From Nitrososphaerota archaeon (GTDB lineage: Archaea; Thermoproteota; Nitrososphaeria; Nitrososphaerales; Nitrosopumilaceae): a stretch of DNA of 54,777 bases. Shown here piece after piece: positions 9,017 to 18,721 of this stretch. The DNA lies in NCBI GenBank assembly GCA_027315065.1, contig DAHUYT010000005.1, positions 1-54,777 of the forward strand. The letters run 5' to 3'. How positions within the stretch are numbered: the stretch's first letter is position 1; every line of letters begins with the position of its first letter. Made by a program: the position numbers and the translations under genes. The notes under the pieces are model-generated. The model did no database searches, was not told where the DNA came from, and saw only the letters and a list, made by a program, of their open reading frames with translations.

Positions 9017-10020
9017 TGGCCAGAAATGACAAATTGGAATCCAATGCCAACTACATAGAGTGCCAACAGCAATACGCCTGAACGTAGACCTAACTTGTTT
9101 CGGAACATAGGTATCAACGCAATAATTGTTATAACAGTGATAAGTATCATTTGATTTTCTAAAAGTGTAGTGTTTGGGATCTTTGCACTCAATCCTTTGT
9201 AACTTATTGCCGCAAAAATAGCTACAGACAGCAATAATGTGTTATTGACAATCTTGGAACCAAGTACGTTTGAAATTGCAAGTGATACACCTTTGTTTCC
9301 CTTCCTTGCCAAGAGAATCATGGATATCTTCTCAGGCATCTCTCCAGCTATTGGACTTATAATTACAGCAAGCATTACAACTGATACTCCCAAGTCAGAC
9401 GCTGATCCCTGTAATGTATGAACAAAGGGTCCAGCTCCGGCAAAGATTCCCACTGTCCCAATAACAAAGAAAATCACGGAACGACCAAAATGCTTTTTCG
9501 ATGTTTCTTTGGAAATAGCGCTGTGGAGTTCATTCTCAGGTCCCTCTTGTTCTTTTTCTTTTTTCATCTCCCGATATGCAAGATAGATATATGTTCCAAA
9601 TAATCCAGAAAATAATATTCCGTCTGCCATGTCATATCCATTTACGAATGTTACGGCACCGATAACTGCGGTAACAACGAGAAGGATTTTATCCATCTTA
9701 AACTCCTTGACATCGATAAATTGCTGCGGTGATTTTGAAAGACGAGTGGTTGCTATTATCAACATGACTGATAAACCTAATGTCATCATGAACAGATTGC
9801 TGCCAAGTGCAGAACCCAACGCCACATCGTAGGATCCATTTTTTGCAGCAGCCACGACAATACCAATTTCAGGCAAGGTGGTAGCAACACTAAGTAGAGT
9901 TCTGCCAACAAATCTTCCGCTCCATCGTTCTGACATACGTTCTGCTCCTTCGGAGAGCAACCAGCTTGATACAAGTAGTTCCCCTAACCATACCAGAAGC
10001 ATGATAAAGTTGTTAGTCAA
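9013..10020 (-). CDS. sodium/calcium exchanger-type antiporter (CaCA family)
   Basis: 335-residue membrane protein with about ten helices in two inverted halves. The alpha-repeat signatures are GSALGSNLFMMTLG in the first half and ISNVLGSKIVNNTLLL in the second, with an acidic SPIAGEMPEKISMI segment. CaCA proteins exchange Na+ or H+ for Ca2+ or other cations across the plasma membrane. The ion specificity cannot be read. A charged cytoplasmic loop (EMKKEKEQEGPENELHS) separates the halves. It is convergent with pmbA with a 4-bp overlap. Confidence 0.88.
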   Translation of the reverse strand: MTNNFIMLLVWLGELLVSSWLLSEGAERMSERWSGRFVGRTLLSVATTLPEIGIVVAAAKNGSYDVALGSALGSNLFMMTLGLSVMLIIATTRLSKSPQQFIDVKEFKMDKILLVVTAVIGAVTFVNGYDMADGILFSGLFGTYIYLAYREMKKEKEQEGPENELHSAISKETSKKHFGRSVIFFVIGTVGIFAGAGPFVHTLQGSASDLGVSVVMLAVIISPIAGEMPEKISMILLARKGNKGVSLAISNVLGSKIVNNTLLLSVAIFAAISYKGLSAKIPNTTLLENQMILITVITIIALIPMFRNKLGLRSGVLLLALYVVGIGFQFVISGH

Positions 10021-10074
10021 TCTACCATATCCTGTTGGGGTGATTTCTATTAAATGATAGAAAACAATGACATG

Positions 10075-10311
10075 TTATTGATCTTTAACAATTATCATAG
10101 TGAGTGTAGATTTTATGCCATCTAGTTTTCTAACCTTAGAAGTTATCGTTTCACGCAAGGCATCCATGGAATCTGACTCTATTATCATTAAAACATCATA
10201 AACACCATAAACTGGATAGACTTCCTTAACATTAGGGATTTTTTTAATCTCATCGACAATATCATTTTCCTTTCCAAGTTCAGCATTCATAAGAACAAAT
10301 GCGCTATGCAT
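10075..10311 (-). CDS. stand-alone Lrp/AsnC ligand-binding (RAM) protein A
   Basis: About 78 residues from the ATG that begins MHSAFVLMNAELG; a longer in-frame extension to 10344 is less likely because the RAM fold starts at that Met. The pattern AFVLMN...E..I......V..VYPVYG.YD.LM.IE is the AsnC_trans_reg ligand-binding domain with no DNA-binding helix-turn-helix. Such small proteins can bind amino acids or act as partners of full-length Lrp regulators. A related protein is at 11966-12190. The function is not established. Confidence 0.8.
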   Translation of the reverse strand: MHSAFVLMNAELGKENDIVDEIKKIPNVKEVYPVYGVYDVLMIIESDSMDALRETITSKVRKLDGIKSTLTMIIVKDQ

Positions 10312-10526
10312 GTCATGATTACAACAAGTCTTGAATAAAAACAAATGCCTCTTTCAACTTAACTGCAGATGTTTATCCCGATTTTCTTCGTAAATTAAAA
10401 ATTTCCGTATTTGATACATCTTAATTTATTTGATATTGCACATGTCATGTTCAAAAAAGCTACCAATCAGTTCAAAAATTTCACCGTATAATTTAATAAG
10501 GTACATTACCGTACTCATACTGTAAT

Positions 10527-10871
10527 ATGCGACCTAGGATGACTTACATGCCAGTGGAAGTAGCTGATCAATTTTCTGAATTTATAATAAAAAGGGACGA
10601 GCAGGTATTAGATTCTGTGAAAACTAGGACTCGAGATTTCAGTACGATTTCCATTCTCAAACTACTATACCAACTAAGGTGTGAGCCAATAACATTTTCA
10701 GATCTTTATGTAAAATCAAACATTAGAATGAAAAGATCCTTTTTAAACTATCTCCATCTTTGTATGACATACAATTTCATACGAAAAGAGCCAATTGGAT
10801 CAAACATGGTTTATTTTATAACAGATAAAGGTAGAACCATGTTGAACTTGTTTACACAAAAGCCTAACTAG
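10527..10871 (+). CDS. winged-helix DNA-binding protein
   Basis: 114-residue protein. The segment from about residue 40 (STISILKLLYQLRCEPITF) through a recognition-type helix (RMKRSFLNYLHLCMTYNFI) to a wing (NMVYFITDKGRTML) fits the winged-helix fold common in small archaeal regulators. The N-terminus is polar and probably helical. The upstream region has TATAATTTAATAAG at about 10487-10500, close to the start. A GTAC-rich stretch between that box and the ATG may be its own operator. The targets are unknown. Confidence 0.75.
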   Translation: MRPRMTYMPVEVADQFSEFIIKRDEQVLDSVKTRTRDFSTISILKLLYQLRCEPITFSDLYVKSNIRMKRSFLNYLHLCMTYNFIRKEPIGSNMVYFITDKGRTMLNLFTQKPN

Positions 10872-10938
10872 CACATACATACCACATATACATACGTGAT
10901 ACAAAATTCTTTTATTCTGATCAACTGGAGCAGATTCA

Positions 10939-11961
10939 TTGGGAATTACATACAGGGACGCTGGAATTGACATTAGAAGAATAAAACAAAGTCAAACTAG
11001 TATTGGTAGATTAATTTCGTCAACTCATAAATTGCAAAAAGGGACAAAGACAATGTCTGGATTTGGGCACTATGCAGGAATCGTAGAGATCCCAGGTGAA
11101 AAGCTATTGGCCACACATACAGATGGCGTTGGTACAAAGGTAATAATCGCACAGATGATGAGAAAATACAATACTATTGGAATAGACTGCATAGCAATGA
11201 ATGTAAATGACATCATATGCATTGGTGCCGTTCCGATATCATTTGTTGATTACATTGCGGCAAACAGAAATGATCAGGAAATCTTCAAAGAAATTGTTCG
11301 CGGTCTGGTCACTGGAGCCAAGAAAGCCAAAGTGCCCATCGTGGGTGGTGAGACAGCTATACTGCCAGATCTAATATCAGGAAAAAATTTTTCGTTTGAT
11401 TTAGCAGGAATGGTAGTAGGAATCTTAGATAAACAAAATGTGATTCTCGGAGATGCGATTAATTCGGGAGACATAATAATTGGCGTGAAAAGTAGCGGAT
11501 TGCATTCTAATGGGTATTCTCTTGCCAGGAAAGTCTTACTTTCAAAGTATTCTTTGCATGACAAGATAAAGGGATTAGGTGTGTTAGGGGACGCACTTTT
11601 GGAACCAACTGAGGTGTACGTTCAACCAGTGCTTGAGGCCATAAGAGAATGCGATATTCACGGACTTGCACACATAACAGGAGGATCTTTTACCAAACTT
11701 TTACGTCTCAAAAAAACCGGATATGTGATTGACAATCTTCCAGAACCTCCAGAAATATTCCAGTTGATAGAAAACCAAGATGTAGAAAAAGAAGAAATGT
11801 ACAAGACATTTAACATGGGAATTGGCTTTTGTGTGATTGCACCAGAAGAAGAAGAAGAGAGAGTTGATGAGATATTCAAAAAGTACGGATTACAAAGTAG
11901 GCAGATTGGTGAGGTTACGAATAAAAAGGGCGTATTTGTAGACTCGCAAAAAATAGCATGA
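10939..11961 (+). CDS. purM: phosphoribosylformylglycinamidine cyclo-ligase (AIR synthetase)
   Basis: 340-residue PurM, the ATP-dependent enzyme that closes FGAM to AIR in purine synthesis. Family phrases are all present: YAGIVEIPGEKLLATHTDGVG, GIDCIAMNVNDIICIGA, PIVGGETAILPD, SSGLHSNGYSLAR and HITGGSFTKLLR. The length is normal. The start is TTG (GIT...), as expected from alignment to the family. The downstream RAM protein is convergent, 4 bp away. The neighbours are regulators rather than other pur genes. Confidence 0.95.
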   Translation: MGITYRDAGIDIRRIKQSQTSIGRLISSTHKLQKGTKTMSGFGHYAGIVEIPGEKLLATHTDGVGTKVIIAQMMRKYNTIGIDCIAMNVNDIICIGAVPISFVDYIAANRNDQEIFKEIVRGLVTGAKKAKVPIVGGETAILPDLISGKNFSFDLAGMVVGILDKQNVILGDAINSGDIIIGVKSSGLHSNGYSLARKVLLSKYSLHDKIKGLGVLGDALLEPTEVYVQPVLEAIRECDIHGLAHITGGSFTKLLRLKKTGYVIDNLPEPPEIFQLIENQDVEKEEMYKTFNMGIGFCVIAPEEEEERVDEIFKKYGLQSRQIGEVTNKKGVFVDSQKIA

Positions 11962-11965
11962 AATG

Positions 11966-12190
11966 CTATAGTGTAAGAAGTGTCATAGTTGTACGCACAT
12001 GTGGAATTTTCCTTATCTTCATAACCGTGTACTCCAATTCCTTTGCAGTGTTAGCTTCTATTTTGCATATGATATCATATAATCCCATCACAATACTTGC
12101 TTCCTTTACATGAGATGTGTCCACGATGCGCTCGTATACATGCACTTCTTTTCCTATATCACAGTGGAGTGCCACATACCCAATCGTCAT
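11966..12190 (-). CDS. stand-alone Lrp/AsnC ligand-binding (RAM) protein B
   Basis: 74-residue protein made only of the RAM fold: GYVALHCDIGKEVHVYERIVD followed by VMGLYDIICKIEA and a closing strand RTTMTLLTL. There is no DNA-binding domain. Full Lrp proteins pair such domains with an HTH; here the domain stands alone, like the protein at 10075-10311. It is divergent from elp3 with about 100 bp between them and convergent with purM. It may oligomerise with the full-length Lrp-type regulator encoded at 45775-46281 or with others elsewhere. Confidence 0.8.
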   Translation of the reverse strand: MTIGYVALHCDIGKEVHVYERIVDTSHVKEASIVMGLYDIICKIEANTAKELEYTVMKIRKIPHVRTTMTLLTL

Positions 12191-12292
12191 TTTATCATGC
12201 TCTTAATGTAAAGATCATCACTATTACCAAAAAGGGTTGTGTTTTGACACATACAGATTAGGATTTAATACCCAAATTTATTCATACATGAT

Positions 12293-13882
12293 GTGCAACA
12301 GATAAAGATTAGCTTTGAAGATGCGTGTAGAGAAATTTCTCACAATCTCCTTTCCATAGCATCAGAACCTACAAACAATGACGTAAAGCGCGAGATTAAG
12401 CGCATTTGCGTCAAATACTCACTGGAACGAATACCAAGAAATTATGAAATTCTTGCATCAGTTAGGGGACAGGACTTTGTAAAGCTCCAGCGGTCTTTGA
12501 TTAGAAAGCCTGTAAAGACAGCTTCTGGAGTAGCGGTGATTGCACTCATGCCAAAACCATACGCTTGCCCTCATGGGAGATGCACGTATTGTCCTGGCGG
12601 AGTTGAATTCAACACTCCCAATAGCTACACAGGACGAGAGCCGTCTACACAAAATGCCATAGCAAATAAGTATGATCCAAAGAAACAGATTCTCGATAAA
12701 CTTAATCATTTGATTGGGTATGGGCATGACAGTACCAAGCTTGAGATAGTGATTGTTGGAGGAACATTTCTTTTCATGCCTCATGATTACCAAATATCTT
12801 TTATCAAGTCGTGTTTTGATGCAATAAATGGATTTGATTCATCAGACTTGGAATCAGCCAAGAAAAATAACGAAACTGCAAATATAAGAAATGTTGGTTT
12901 TACTATAGAAACAAAACCAGATTATTGCAAGGCAATGCATGTAGACTGGATGCTCGATTATGGAATAACAAGAGTTGAGATCGGCGTCCAGAGTCTTCAT
13001 GAAAGAGTTTATCAAATGGTCAACAGAGGGCATACGCTTGAAGATGTAGTGGAATCGTTTCAGGTGTCAAAAGACGCAGGCTACAAGGTGGTGGCACATA
13101 TGATGCCAGGTCTACCAACTATGACTCCAGAAGAAGATATCGATGATTTCAAACGATTATTTTCTGACCCTGCTTTCAGGCCAGACATGTTAAAGATTTA
13201 TCCAACATTGGTTCTTGAAAATACTGTATTACACCAGTCATACAATGAAGGAAAATTTACACCGTATTCCCAAGATGAGATGATATCAGTATTAACCGAG
13301 ATAAAAAAGATCATACCAAGATGGACACGGATAATGAGAATGCAAAGAGAAATTTCGTCTGATCAGATCATTGCAGGCCCCAATCTTGGCAACCTACGAC
13401 AGATAGTGCAACATAATCTCAAAAAGCAAGGTCTCTCTTGCAAGTGCATCAGGTGCAGAGAAGCGGGTCTGTCTGAAGATACAATTAACATCGACGACAT
13501 CAGATTGAATAGAGAGAACTATGAATCTTCAAGTGGGCAAGAAGTGTTTTTGTCGTACGATGATTCAAAAGACAGAATATTTGGATTTTTGAGATTGCGA
13601 AGACCAAGCAATATGGCACATAGGAACGAGATGACCAGTAACACATGCATAGTAAGAGAACTACATGTGTATGGAAAATCTCTCAAGTTAGGGGAGCGTG
13701 ACAGATACAGTGTTCAACACCTAGGACTTGGAAAGAACTTGATTAGAGAAGCAGAAAGAATTTCAAGAGAAGAGTTTGATGCAAAAAAAATGCTTGTCAT
13801 AAGTGCGGTAGGTACAAGAGAATATTATAGAAAGTTAGGTTACTCAATTGATGGCCCATATATGTCAAAGGAATTATCATAA
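12293..13882 (+). CDS. elp3: Elp3, tRNA uridine-34 modification enzyme
   Basis: 529-residue two-domain enzyme: a radical SAM domain with CPHGRCTYC (C-x4-C-x2-C) and a C-terminal GNAT acetyltransferase domain (HLGLGKNLIREAE, REYYRKLGYSIDGPYMSK). Archaeal Elp3 acts without the eukaryotic Elongator partners to make cm5U at wobble U34. The start is GTG. The phrases VRGQDFVKLQRSLIRKPV and IETKPDYCKAMHVDWMLDYG are characteristic. The stop overlaps the lysS start (TAATG), so the two tRNA-related genes are coupled. Confidence 0.96.
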   Translation: MQQIKISFEDACREISHNLLSIASEPTNNDVKREIKRICVKYSLERIPRNYEILASVRGQDFVKLQRSLIRKPVKTASGVAVIALMPKPYACPHGRCTYCPGGVEFNTPNSYTGREPSTQNAIANKYDPKKQILDKLNHLIGYGHDSTKLEIVIVGGTFLFMPHDYQISFIKSCFDAINGFDSSDLESAKKNNETANIRNVGFTIETKPDYCKAMHVDWMLDYGITRVEIGVQSLHERVYQMVNRGHTLEDVVESFQVSKDAGYKVVAHMMPGLPTMTPEEDIDDFKRLFSDPAFRPDMLKIYPTLVLENTVLHQSYNEGKFTPYSQDEMISVLTEIKKIIPRWTRIMRMQREISSDQIIAGPNLGNLRQIVQHNLKKQGLSCKCIRCREAGLSEDTINIDDIRLNRENYESSSGQEVFLSYDDSKDRIFGFLRLRRPSNMAHRNEMTSNTCIVRELHVYGKSLKLGERDRYSVQHLGLGKNLIREAERISREEFDAKKMLVISAVGTREYYRKLGYSIDGPYMSKELS

Positions 13883-15480
13883 TGGAAGAACAAAAAATAA
13901 TAGGAAAAGGAACATGGATCGACAAGCTTGCGTCTGAGCTTCTCGAAAAAGAAAAGTATCTCGGAAGAGATACAGGTATGATAAGAGTCGAAAGCGGCCT
14001 TGGCGCATCAGGGATTCCACACATTGGAAGTTTAGGAGATGCCGTTAGAGCATATGGTGTAAAGATTGCACTTGAAAACTTTGGGTTCAGATCAGAACTT
14101 GTTGCTTATTCAGATGATCTTGACGGATTGAGAAAAATTCCTGAGGGATTCCCAGACTGGTTAAAGGAACATATCGCAAAACCTGTTTCATTTATACCTG
14201 ACCCGTTTGGATGTCATGATTCTTACGGATTGCATATGAGTAGCCTTCTACTAGATGGGCTTGACAAACTTGGAATCAAGTACAAATTCCAGCGCGGAGT
14301 TGACACTTACAGAAGTGGTTTACTAAAAGATCAAATTCATTCCATCCTGATAAATAGCAAAAAAATTGGAGAAAAAATTGCAGAGTTGGTAGGCCAGGAA
14401 AAATATCAGGAGTCTTTGCCATATTTTCCTGTTTGTGCAAACTGTGGAAGATTGTATACCGCAATTGCTTACGAATATCTCTCAGATGAAAAAAAGATCA
14501 AGTACAAGTGTAGCGGAACCACAATTGGCTCCAAAGTTCTTGAAGGATGTGGGCATGATGGGATTACAGATATTACAAAAGATTTAGGAAAGCTTGCATG
14601 GAAAGTAGAATTTGCGGCAAGATGGCAAGCATTTGACATTAGATTTGAAGCGTATGGGAAGGACATTATGGATTCTGTCAAGGTCAATGACTGGGTATCA
14701 GACGAGATACTAAATTTCCACCATCCCATGCATGTACGATACGAGATGTTTTTGGACAAAGGCGGAAAAAAAATATCCAAGTCACTTGGAAATGTTGTGA
14801 CATCACAGGCTTGGTTGAGATACGGAACAGTAAAATCAATTCTGTTACTTTTGTATAAACGAATCACTGGAACACGTGAAGTAGGCTTTGATGACATCCC
14901 TGCATTAATGAGCGAATATCATGAACTCGAGAATATTTACTTTGGAAAAATAAAACTAGACAACGAGAACAAGACAATAAGAGCAAAAGGACTGTATGAA
15001 TATGTAAACCTGCTGAGTCCTCCAAAAAATCCTACGCCATATGTAAATTACAGATTGTTGGTTCAATTATGTATGATATTCAGAGAGGATAGAATTTCCA
15101 AAGTTACAAAGAAGCTCATAGAATATAGAACCATAAAAGAGTCGTCATCTGAAATTGATGATTTAATAATGTTAGCAGGTAATTACGCAGACGATTTCGA
15201 CAAGCCAACAAAAGTTGAAGTTCAGATAGACGACATGTCAAAGAAAGCGCTGATAGAACTGATAAAGATCTTGTCTGTAGAAAGTGAACCTGATGATCTA
15301 CAAAATACCATATACAACATAGCAAAAAGTAATGGGATTCAACCCAAAGACTTTTTCAGGATTTTATATCAAATAATACTGGCTTCTGACAGAGGACCAA
15401 AGTTAGGTCCGTTCATACTTGACATAGGATGGAAAAAAGCTGCCTTGACAATATCTGAGCACCTAAACCATGGCACATAG
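13882..15480 (+). CDS. lysS: lysyl-tRNA synthetase, class I
   Basis: 532-residue class I LysRS, the archaeal type unrelated to the class II bacterial enzyme. The HIGH-equivalent is PHIGS in GLGASGIPHIGSLGDAV and the KMSKS-equivalent is KKISKSLGNV. A zinc-type insertion carries CANCGRLY and a later CSG...GCGH. The C-terminal alpha-helical part is the anticodon-binding domain. It sits between elp3 and a small membrane protein with overlapping ends, so the three form an operon. Confidence 0.96.
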   Translation: MEEQKIIGKGTWIDKLASELLEKEKYLGRDTGMIRVESGLGASGIPHIGSLGDAVRAYGVKIALENFGFRSELVAYSDDLDGLRKIPEGFPDWLKEHIAKPVSFIPDPFGCHDSYGLHMSSLLLDGLDKLGIKYKFQRGVDTYRSGLLKDQIHSILINSKKIGEKIAELVGQEKYQESLPYFPVCANCGRLYTAIAYEYLSDEKKIKYKCSGTTIGSKVLEGCGHDGITDITKDLGKLAWKVEFAARWQAFDIRFEAYGKDIMDSVKVNDWVSDEILNFHHPMHVRYEMFLDKGGKKISKSLGNVVTSQAWLRYGTVKSILLLLYKRITGTREVGFDDIPALMSEYHELENIYFGKIKLDNENKTIRAKGLYEYVNLLSPPKNPTPYVNYRLLVQLCMIFREDRISKVTKKLIEYRTIKESSSEIDDLIMLAGNYADDFDKPTKVEVQIDDMSKKALIELIKILSVESEPDDLQNTIYNIAKSNGIQPKDFFRILYQIILASDRGPKLGPFILDIGWKKAALTISEHLNHGT

Positions 15481-15658
15481 TGAACACAATAGACCTAAAG
15501 GAAGTGGTATGGCATTAATCATAATTGGAATATTCATTTTCATATTTGCCCCAAGCTATTTCAAAAATAACTTTATCGGCGGCTTGGCCATAATCATATT
15601 TGGGTTTGCCATTGGAGGATTTGGATTCTACATAAGCTTTCTGAGGAAGAATAAGTAG
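15470..15658 (+). CDS. small two-helix membrane protein
   Basis: 62-residue protein with a polar N-terminus (MAHSEHNRPKGSG) and two hydrophobic helices at about residues 14-27 and 36-57, ending in basic LRKNK. It overlaps the lysS 3' end by 11 bp, so it is probably translated from the same mRNA. No family was recognised. Small hydrophobic proteins of this kind often appear in conserved archaeal gene strings. Confidence 0.7.
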   Translation: MAHSEHNRPKGSGMALIIIGIFIFIFAPSYFKNNFIGGLAIIIFGFAIGGFGFYISFLRKNK

Positions 15659-15724
15659 ACACCTGATCATATCTTGCCGCAAAAGAGGAAATGCTTTTCT
15701 TACCATGTGCAATAAGCCCTATCA

Positions 15725-16538
15725 ATGGGACTCTTTGGTCGCTCAAAGGAATCAGGAAAAAAAGAAGTTGATCAGGTAAAGACTGCAGAACAGATCAAAA
15801 AAGAACAATTACAGAATAACATAGACCAAATGGAAAAAGAGATTCAGAAATGTACTCTCGTGTTGGAATCTCGTTCTATGGAGATCGGAGGTATAAAAAC
15901 GGAGATGGACATCATTACAAATGAGGTCAAGGCTGCAAAAGAAGAGCTTGATTCCTTAAAAATGGAAATTATTTCATCCAAGGCAGAACGTGAATCATAC
16001 ATAGAACAGATCAGAAAAGCCAAATCTGATCTTGAGATGATAAAATCTCAGTACAGTCAAAGAGACATAGACATGATCAAACAACAAATTCAGCAAGCAA
16101 GGGATGAGTTGGTTTCAATTGATTCTCAAAAAAAAAAACAAATGCGAAGAGCTTGAAAAAATCCAATCAGAAATTGATGATGCTAGAAAAGAGATTGATG
16201 AGGCAAATACCGCAATGCAAAAAGCAAAAACAGAACTTGACTCTTTGAAATCTCAACAAGAGTTAAAGAAAAAGGAGATAGTGATAACCAAAAATGAATT
16301 AGAATTCATAGAGAAAGAACTTTCCATTGTTGGTAAAAAGGATGACTCCAAAAAAATTGTAGAAGCAGCTGGTGCTGTAGCAGCCGCGCTAAATTCAAAG
16401 TACGCATCGGCGAAAAAAGAGCTTGAAATAGTGAAGACTGCGTTGGATAGAACAAGAGTCGAATACGAAGCAGCCAAAAACGAGATAAACCTACTTAAAA
16501 CCAAGTCTAAAAGCCAGGATGTTGCAAGTCAGTCCTAG
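15725..16538 (+). pseudogene. coiled-coil protein interrupted by a frameshift at an A11 run
   Basis: Two overlapping frames together encode one long coiled coil of about 270 residues. Frame A (15725-16156) ends after SIDSQKKKQMRRA. Frame B (open from about 16104 to 16538) resumes with KCEELEKIQSEIDDARKEID. The break is at a run of 11 adenines, 16128-16138. Removing one A, or adding two, joins the frames smoothly with heptad-like K/E/L-rich sequence on both sides. It begins MGLFGRSKES and ends DVASQS. No head domain or known family was recognised. The cause could be a sequencing error, a real mutation, or productive slippage at the A run; sequence alone cannot decide. Confidence 0.75.
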
Positions 16539-16544
16539 AACTTG

Positions 16545-18029
16545 TTACTTGACATGAGTTACAGATTTGGAGACAGACCTGCTCAAAAATATGGCAAATC
16601 CAATTGATGCAATACCAATAATTGAAGAAATAAGAAATATCATGTTGTAAGAATCCGAAGTTGGAAACGTACCAGATATACCCGGCAACGAAGTCTTATG
16701 AGTCTGCATTAGCATTCCAGCCATTGCAGGTCCCACGGACGCGCCAATTATTCTAATCATGGTACTCATCCCTAACGATATACCTACATTTTGTTTTGGT
16801 GTTGTGATTAGGATTACATTCATTGCACCTACATTGGTAAGTGACAGACCTGTAGATAATATTGCAAGATTTGTTGAGATCATAAATTCTGTTGAATGAT
16901 ACATGAAAAGACTGACAAATCCTGCGGTGCTTATTATGCTACCAGTTATTATCGGTTTTGTGGAACCCATCTTGGATATGATAAAACCTGAAGTTGGACC
17001 AAAGATTAGTAAAACAAGAGCAAATGGAAGTTGTACGTTTGTAGTAGCCACTGGATCTGCCCCGAATCCTAGTGGTAATGGACTGCGTATCAGTACCGGG
17101 ATGGTCTGAAAAACCATGAACATTGACATACCTACAATCATTATCAGTATGTTTGATGGAAGTATTGTCTTGTTGAGAAGTATTTTTAGATCTACTAATG
17201 GGTATTTTGATCTTTTTTCGATTATTGCAAAGAGAACCATGTAAACAATCCCGATTACAACTAACCCTATCATAGTTGATGGCCCTGCCGAGTCTCCCGT
17301 CTCGACAAATGTCAGCGCCATCAAAAATGCAGTTACAGATACTGCCAGAGTTATGGCACCCTGAATATCAATCCCATTTTTTGGCATAATGTTTTGTTCT
17401 GTAGACTTTTCAGTTTTCCAGTGAGGATGAACATCGTCTACATGTATGAACCACTTGATTACCACTAACAATGCAAGTGCGATTGGGATTATTGAGAAGA
17501 AAGTAGATTGCCAGCCATAGTTTTGAATCAAATGCCCTCCTACAATTAGTCCTATTACTGCTCCTCCTGCAAACATAGAAGATATGATTCCCTGCCCTAT
17601 TGCAAGTTTTTTTATTGGAAATTGCTCCCTTATCATTCCAAAAGCTATTGGAAACATGGACATTCCAATTCCCTGTATTACTCTTACTACTAACATCTCG
17701 TAAATATTTGTGACAAAACCTCCCAGAGAAACGCCTATTGCATAAATTATCATGATAATAAGCAACATCTTTTTCTTTCCATAGATGTCAGACAGCTTAC
17801 CTGCAATTGGAGTCATTATTGCACCAGCCACAAGATATGTTGTTAGAATCCATGATGATGTACTATAAGAAATATTGAAATCTTTTATCAGGTCAGGAAT
17901 TGCCGGTACAAGCATTGTTTCTGCATACATGGCCATTGTCGCAAGTAAGCTTAGAACGATGAGTGTCTTCCATGCTCGTGACGATATAGCATCAGAAGAT
18001 GAGTCTATTGGATTCTTTGACATTACCAT
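16545..18029 (-). CDS. MFS drug transporter, DHA2-like (14-helix type)
   Basis: 494-residue transporter with about 14 hydrophobic helices. Motif A-like GKLSDIYGKKKMLL lies after helix 2, and the motif C-like region GMIREQF...GIISSMFAGGAVIGLIVGGHL follows. The long loop after helix 6 (HVDDVHPHWKTEKSTEQN) is typical of 14-helix drug:H+ antiporters. A MarR regulator lies just upstream on the same strand with a 6-bp gap, so the pair likely forms a ligand-induced efflux unit. The substrate is unknown. Confidence 0.92.
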   Translation of the reverse strand: MVMSKNPIDSSSDAISSRAWKTLIVLSLLATMAMYAETMLVPAIPDLIKDFNISYSTSSWILTTYLVAGAIMTPIAGKLSDIYGKKKMLLIIMIIYAIGVSLGGFVTNIYEMLVVRVIQGIGMSMFPIAFGMIREQFPIKKLAIGQGIISSMFAGGAVIGLIVGGHLIQNYGWQSTFFSIIPIALALLVVIKWFIHVDDVHPHWKTEKSTEQNIMPKNGIDIQGAITLAVSVTAFLMALTFVETGDSAGPSTMIGLVVIGIVYMVLFAIIEKRSKYPLVDLKILLNKTILPSNILIMIVGMSMFMVFQTIPVLIRSPLPLGFGADPVATTNVQLPFALVLLIFGPTSGFIISKMGSTKPIITGSIISTAGFVSLFMYHSTEFMISTNLAILSTGLSLTNVGAMNVILITTPKQNVGISLGMSTMIRIIGASVGPAMAGMLMQTHKTSLPGISGTFPTSDSYNMIFLISSIIGIASIGFAIFLSRSVSKSVTHVK

Positions 18030-18035
18030 TTTATT

Positions 18036-18518
18036 TTATTCCCTATTTTTCCTTGAAGATTCCATATGTGGGTGAACCTCAAAAATCGTTGACAGATTTT
18101 TTGATATCCTGTGCAGTGTTTCCAATGTGGTTTCGAGTTCATCTTTTGATATATCCGTGGTAGAAACTTTCCTTATGTAAATAGCGCACTCTGTCATCGA
18201 ACTCCATAAAGAATCTGCTTTTTTTGTAAGATATATTCTGTTTACTCTCCTATCTTTTGTATCCAGTTTTCTTTTGAGTAGTCCCTCATTTTCCATTTTG
18301 TCAATTATTGGAACCAGTGTAGCACCTTCTACTCCTACTTTATCAGCAATTTCCTTCTGGGTCAAACCTGGTTGTTGCACCAGGGATGCTACTACACGCC
18401 ACTGACCAAGTGTAACTCCCACATTTTTTCTAAGTTCAAGATCTAGTGTTTTTTGAAATGCTTTTGCGGTATTATTTACTACAAATCCCACACTGGCTTC
18501 AAAATCATACTTTTTCAT
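18036..18518 (-). CDS. MarR-family transcriptional regulator
   Basis: 160-residue winged-helix repressor. The core is GQWRVVASLVQQPGLTQKEIADKVGVEG (HTH) followed by the wing DTKDRRVNRIYLTKKA, the classic MarR DxRxxRxxxLT pattern. N- and C-terminal helices provide dimerisation. It is the first gene of a two-gene operon with the MFS exporter, so autoregulation and control of efflux by small aromatic or drug-like ligands is the expected mode (inference from the family). Confidence 0.92.
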   Translation of the reverse strand: MKKYDFEASVGFVVNNTAKAFQKTLDLELRKNVGVTLGQWRVVASLVQQPGLTQKEIADKVGVEGATLVPIIDKMENEGLLKRKLDTKDRRVNRIYLTKKADSLWSSMTECAIYIRKVSTTDISKDELETTLETLHRISKNLSTIFEVHPHMESSRKNRE

Positions 18519-18721
18519 ATCAATAGATACCTAATGATTTGGCATCTAACGATTATAAACTAATCCCAAACAATAGATCACATAAAGCATGACTCTCACT
18601 TGTGGCAAAAAAACTAGCCATCGAATTTGCATGTATGACAAGTATTAAAGTTTCAGATAGTCGATCTTGCAATAAAAAGAAAACTGGATAAAAAAAAGCA
18701 GTTTTCAGACACGAAGATATA

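Noticed and set aside
18602-18691. 30-codon plus-strand frame from a GTG (AKKLAIEFACMTSIKVSD)
   Set aside because: No clear TATA or Shine-Dalgarno at a fitting distance and it ends in low-complexity lysines; not enough to call a gene.
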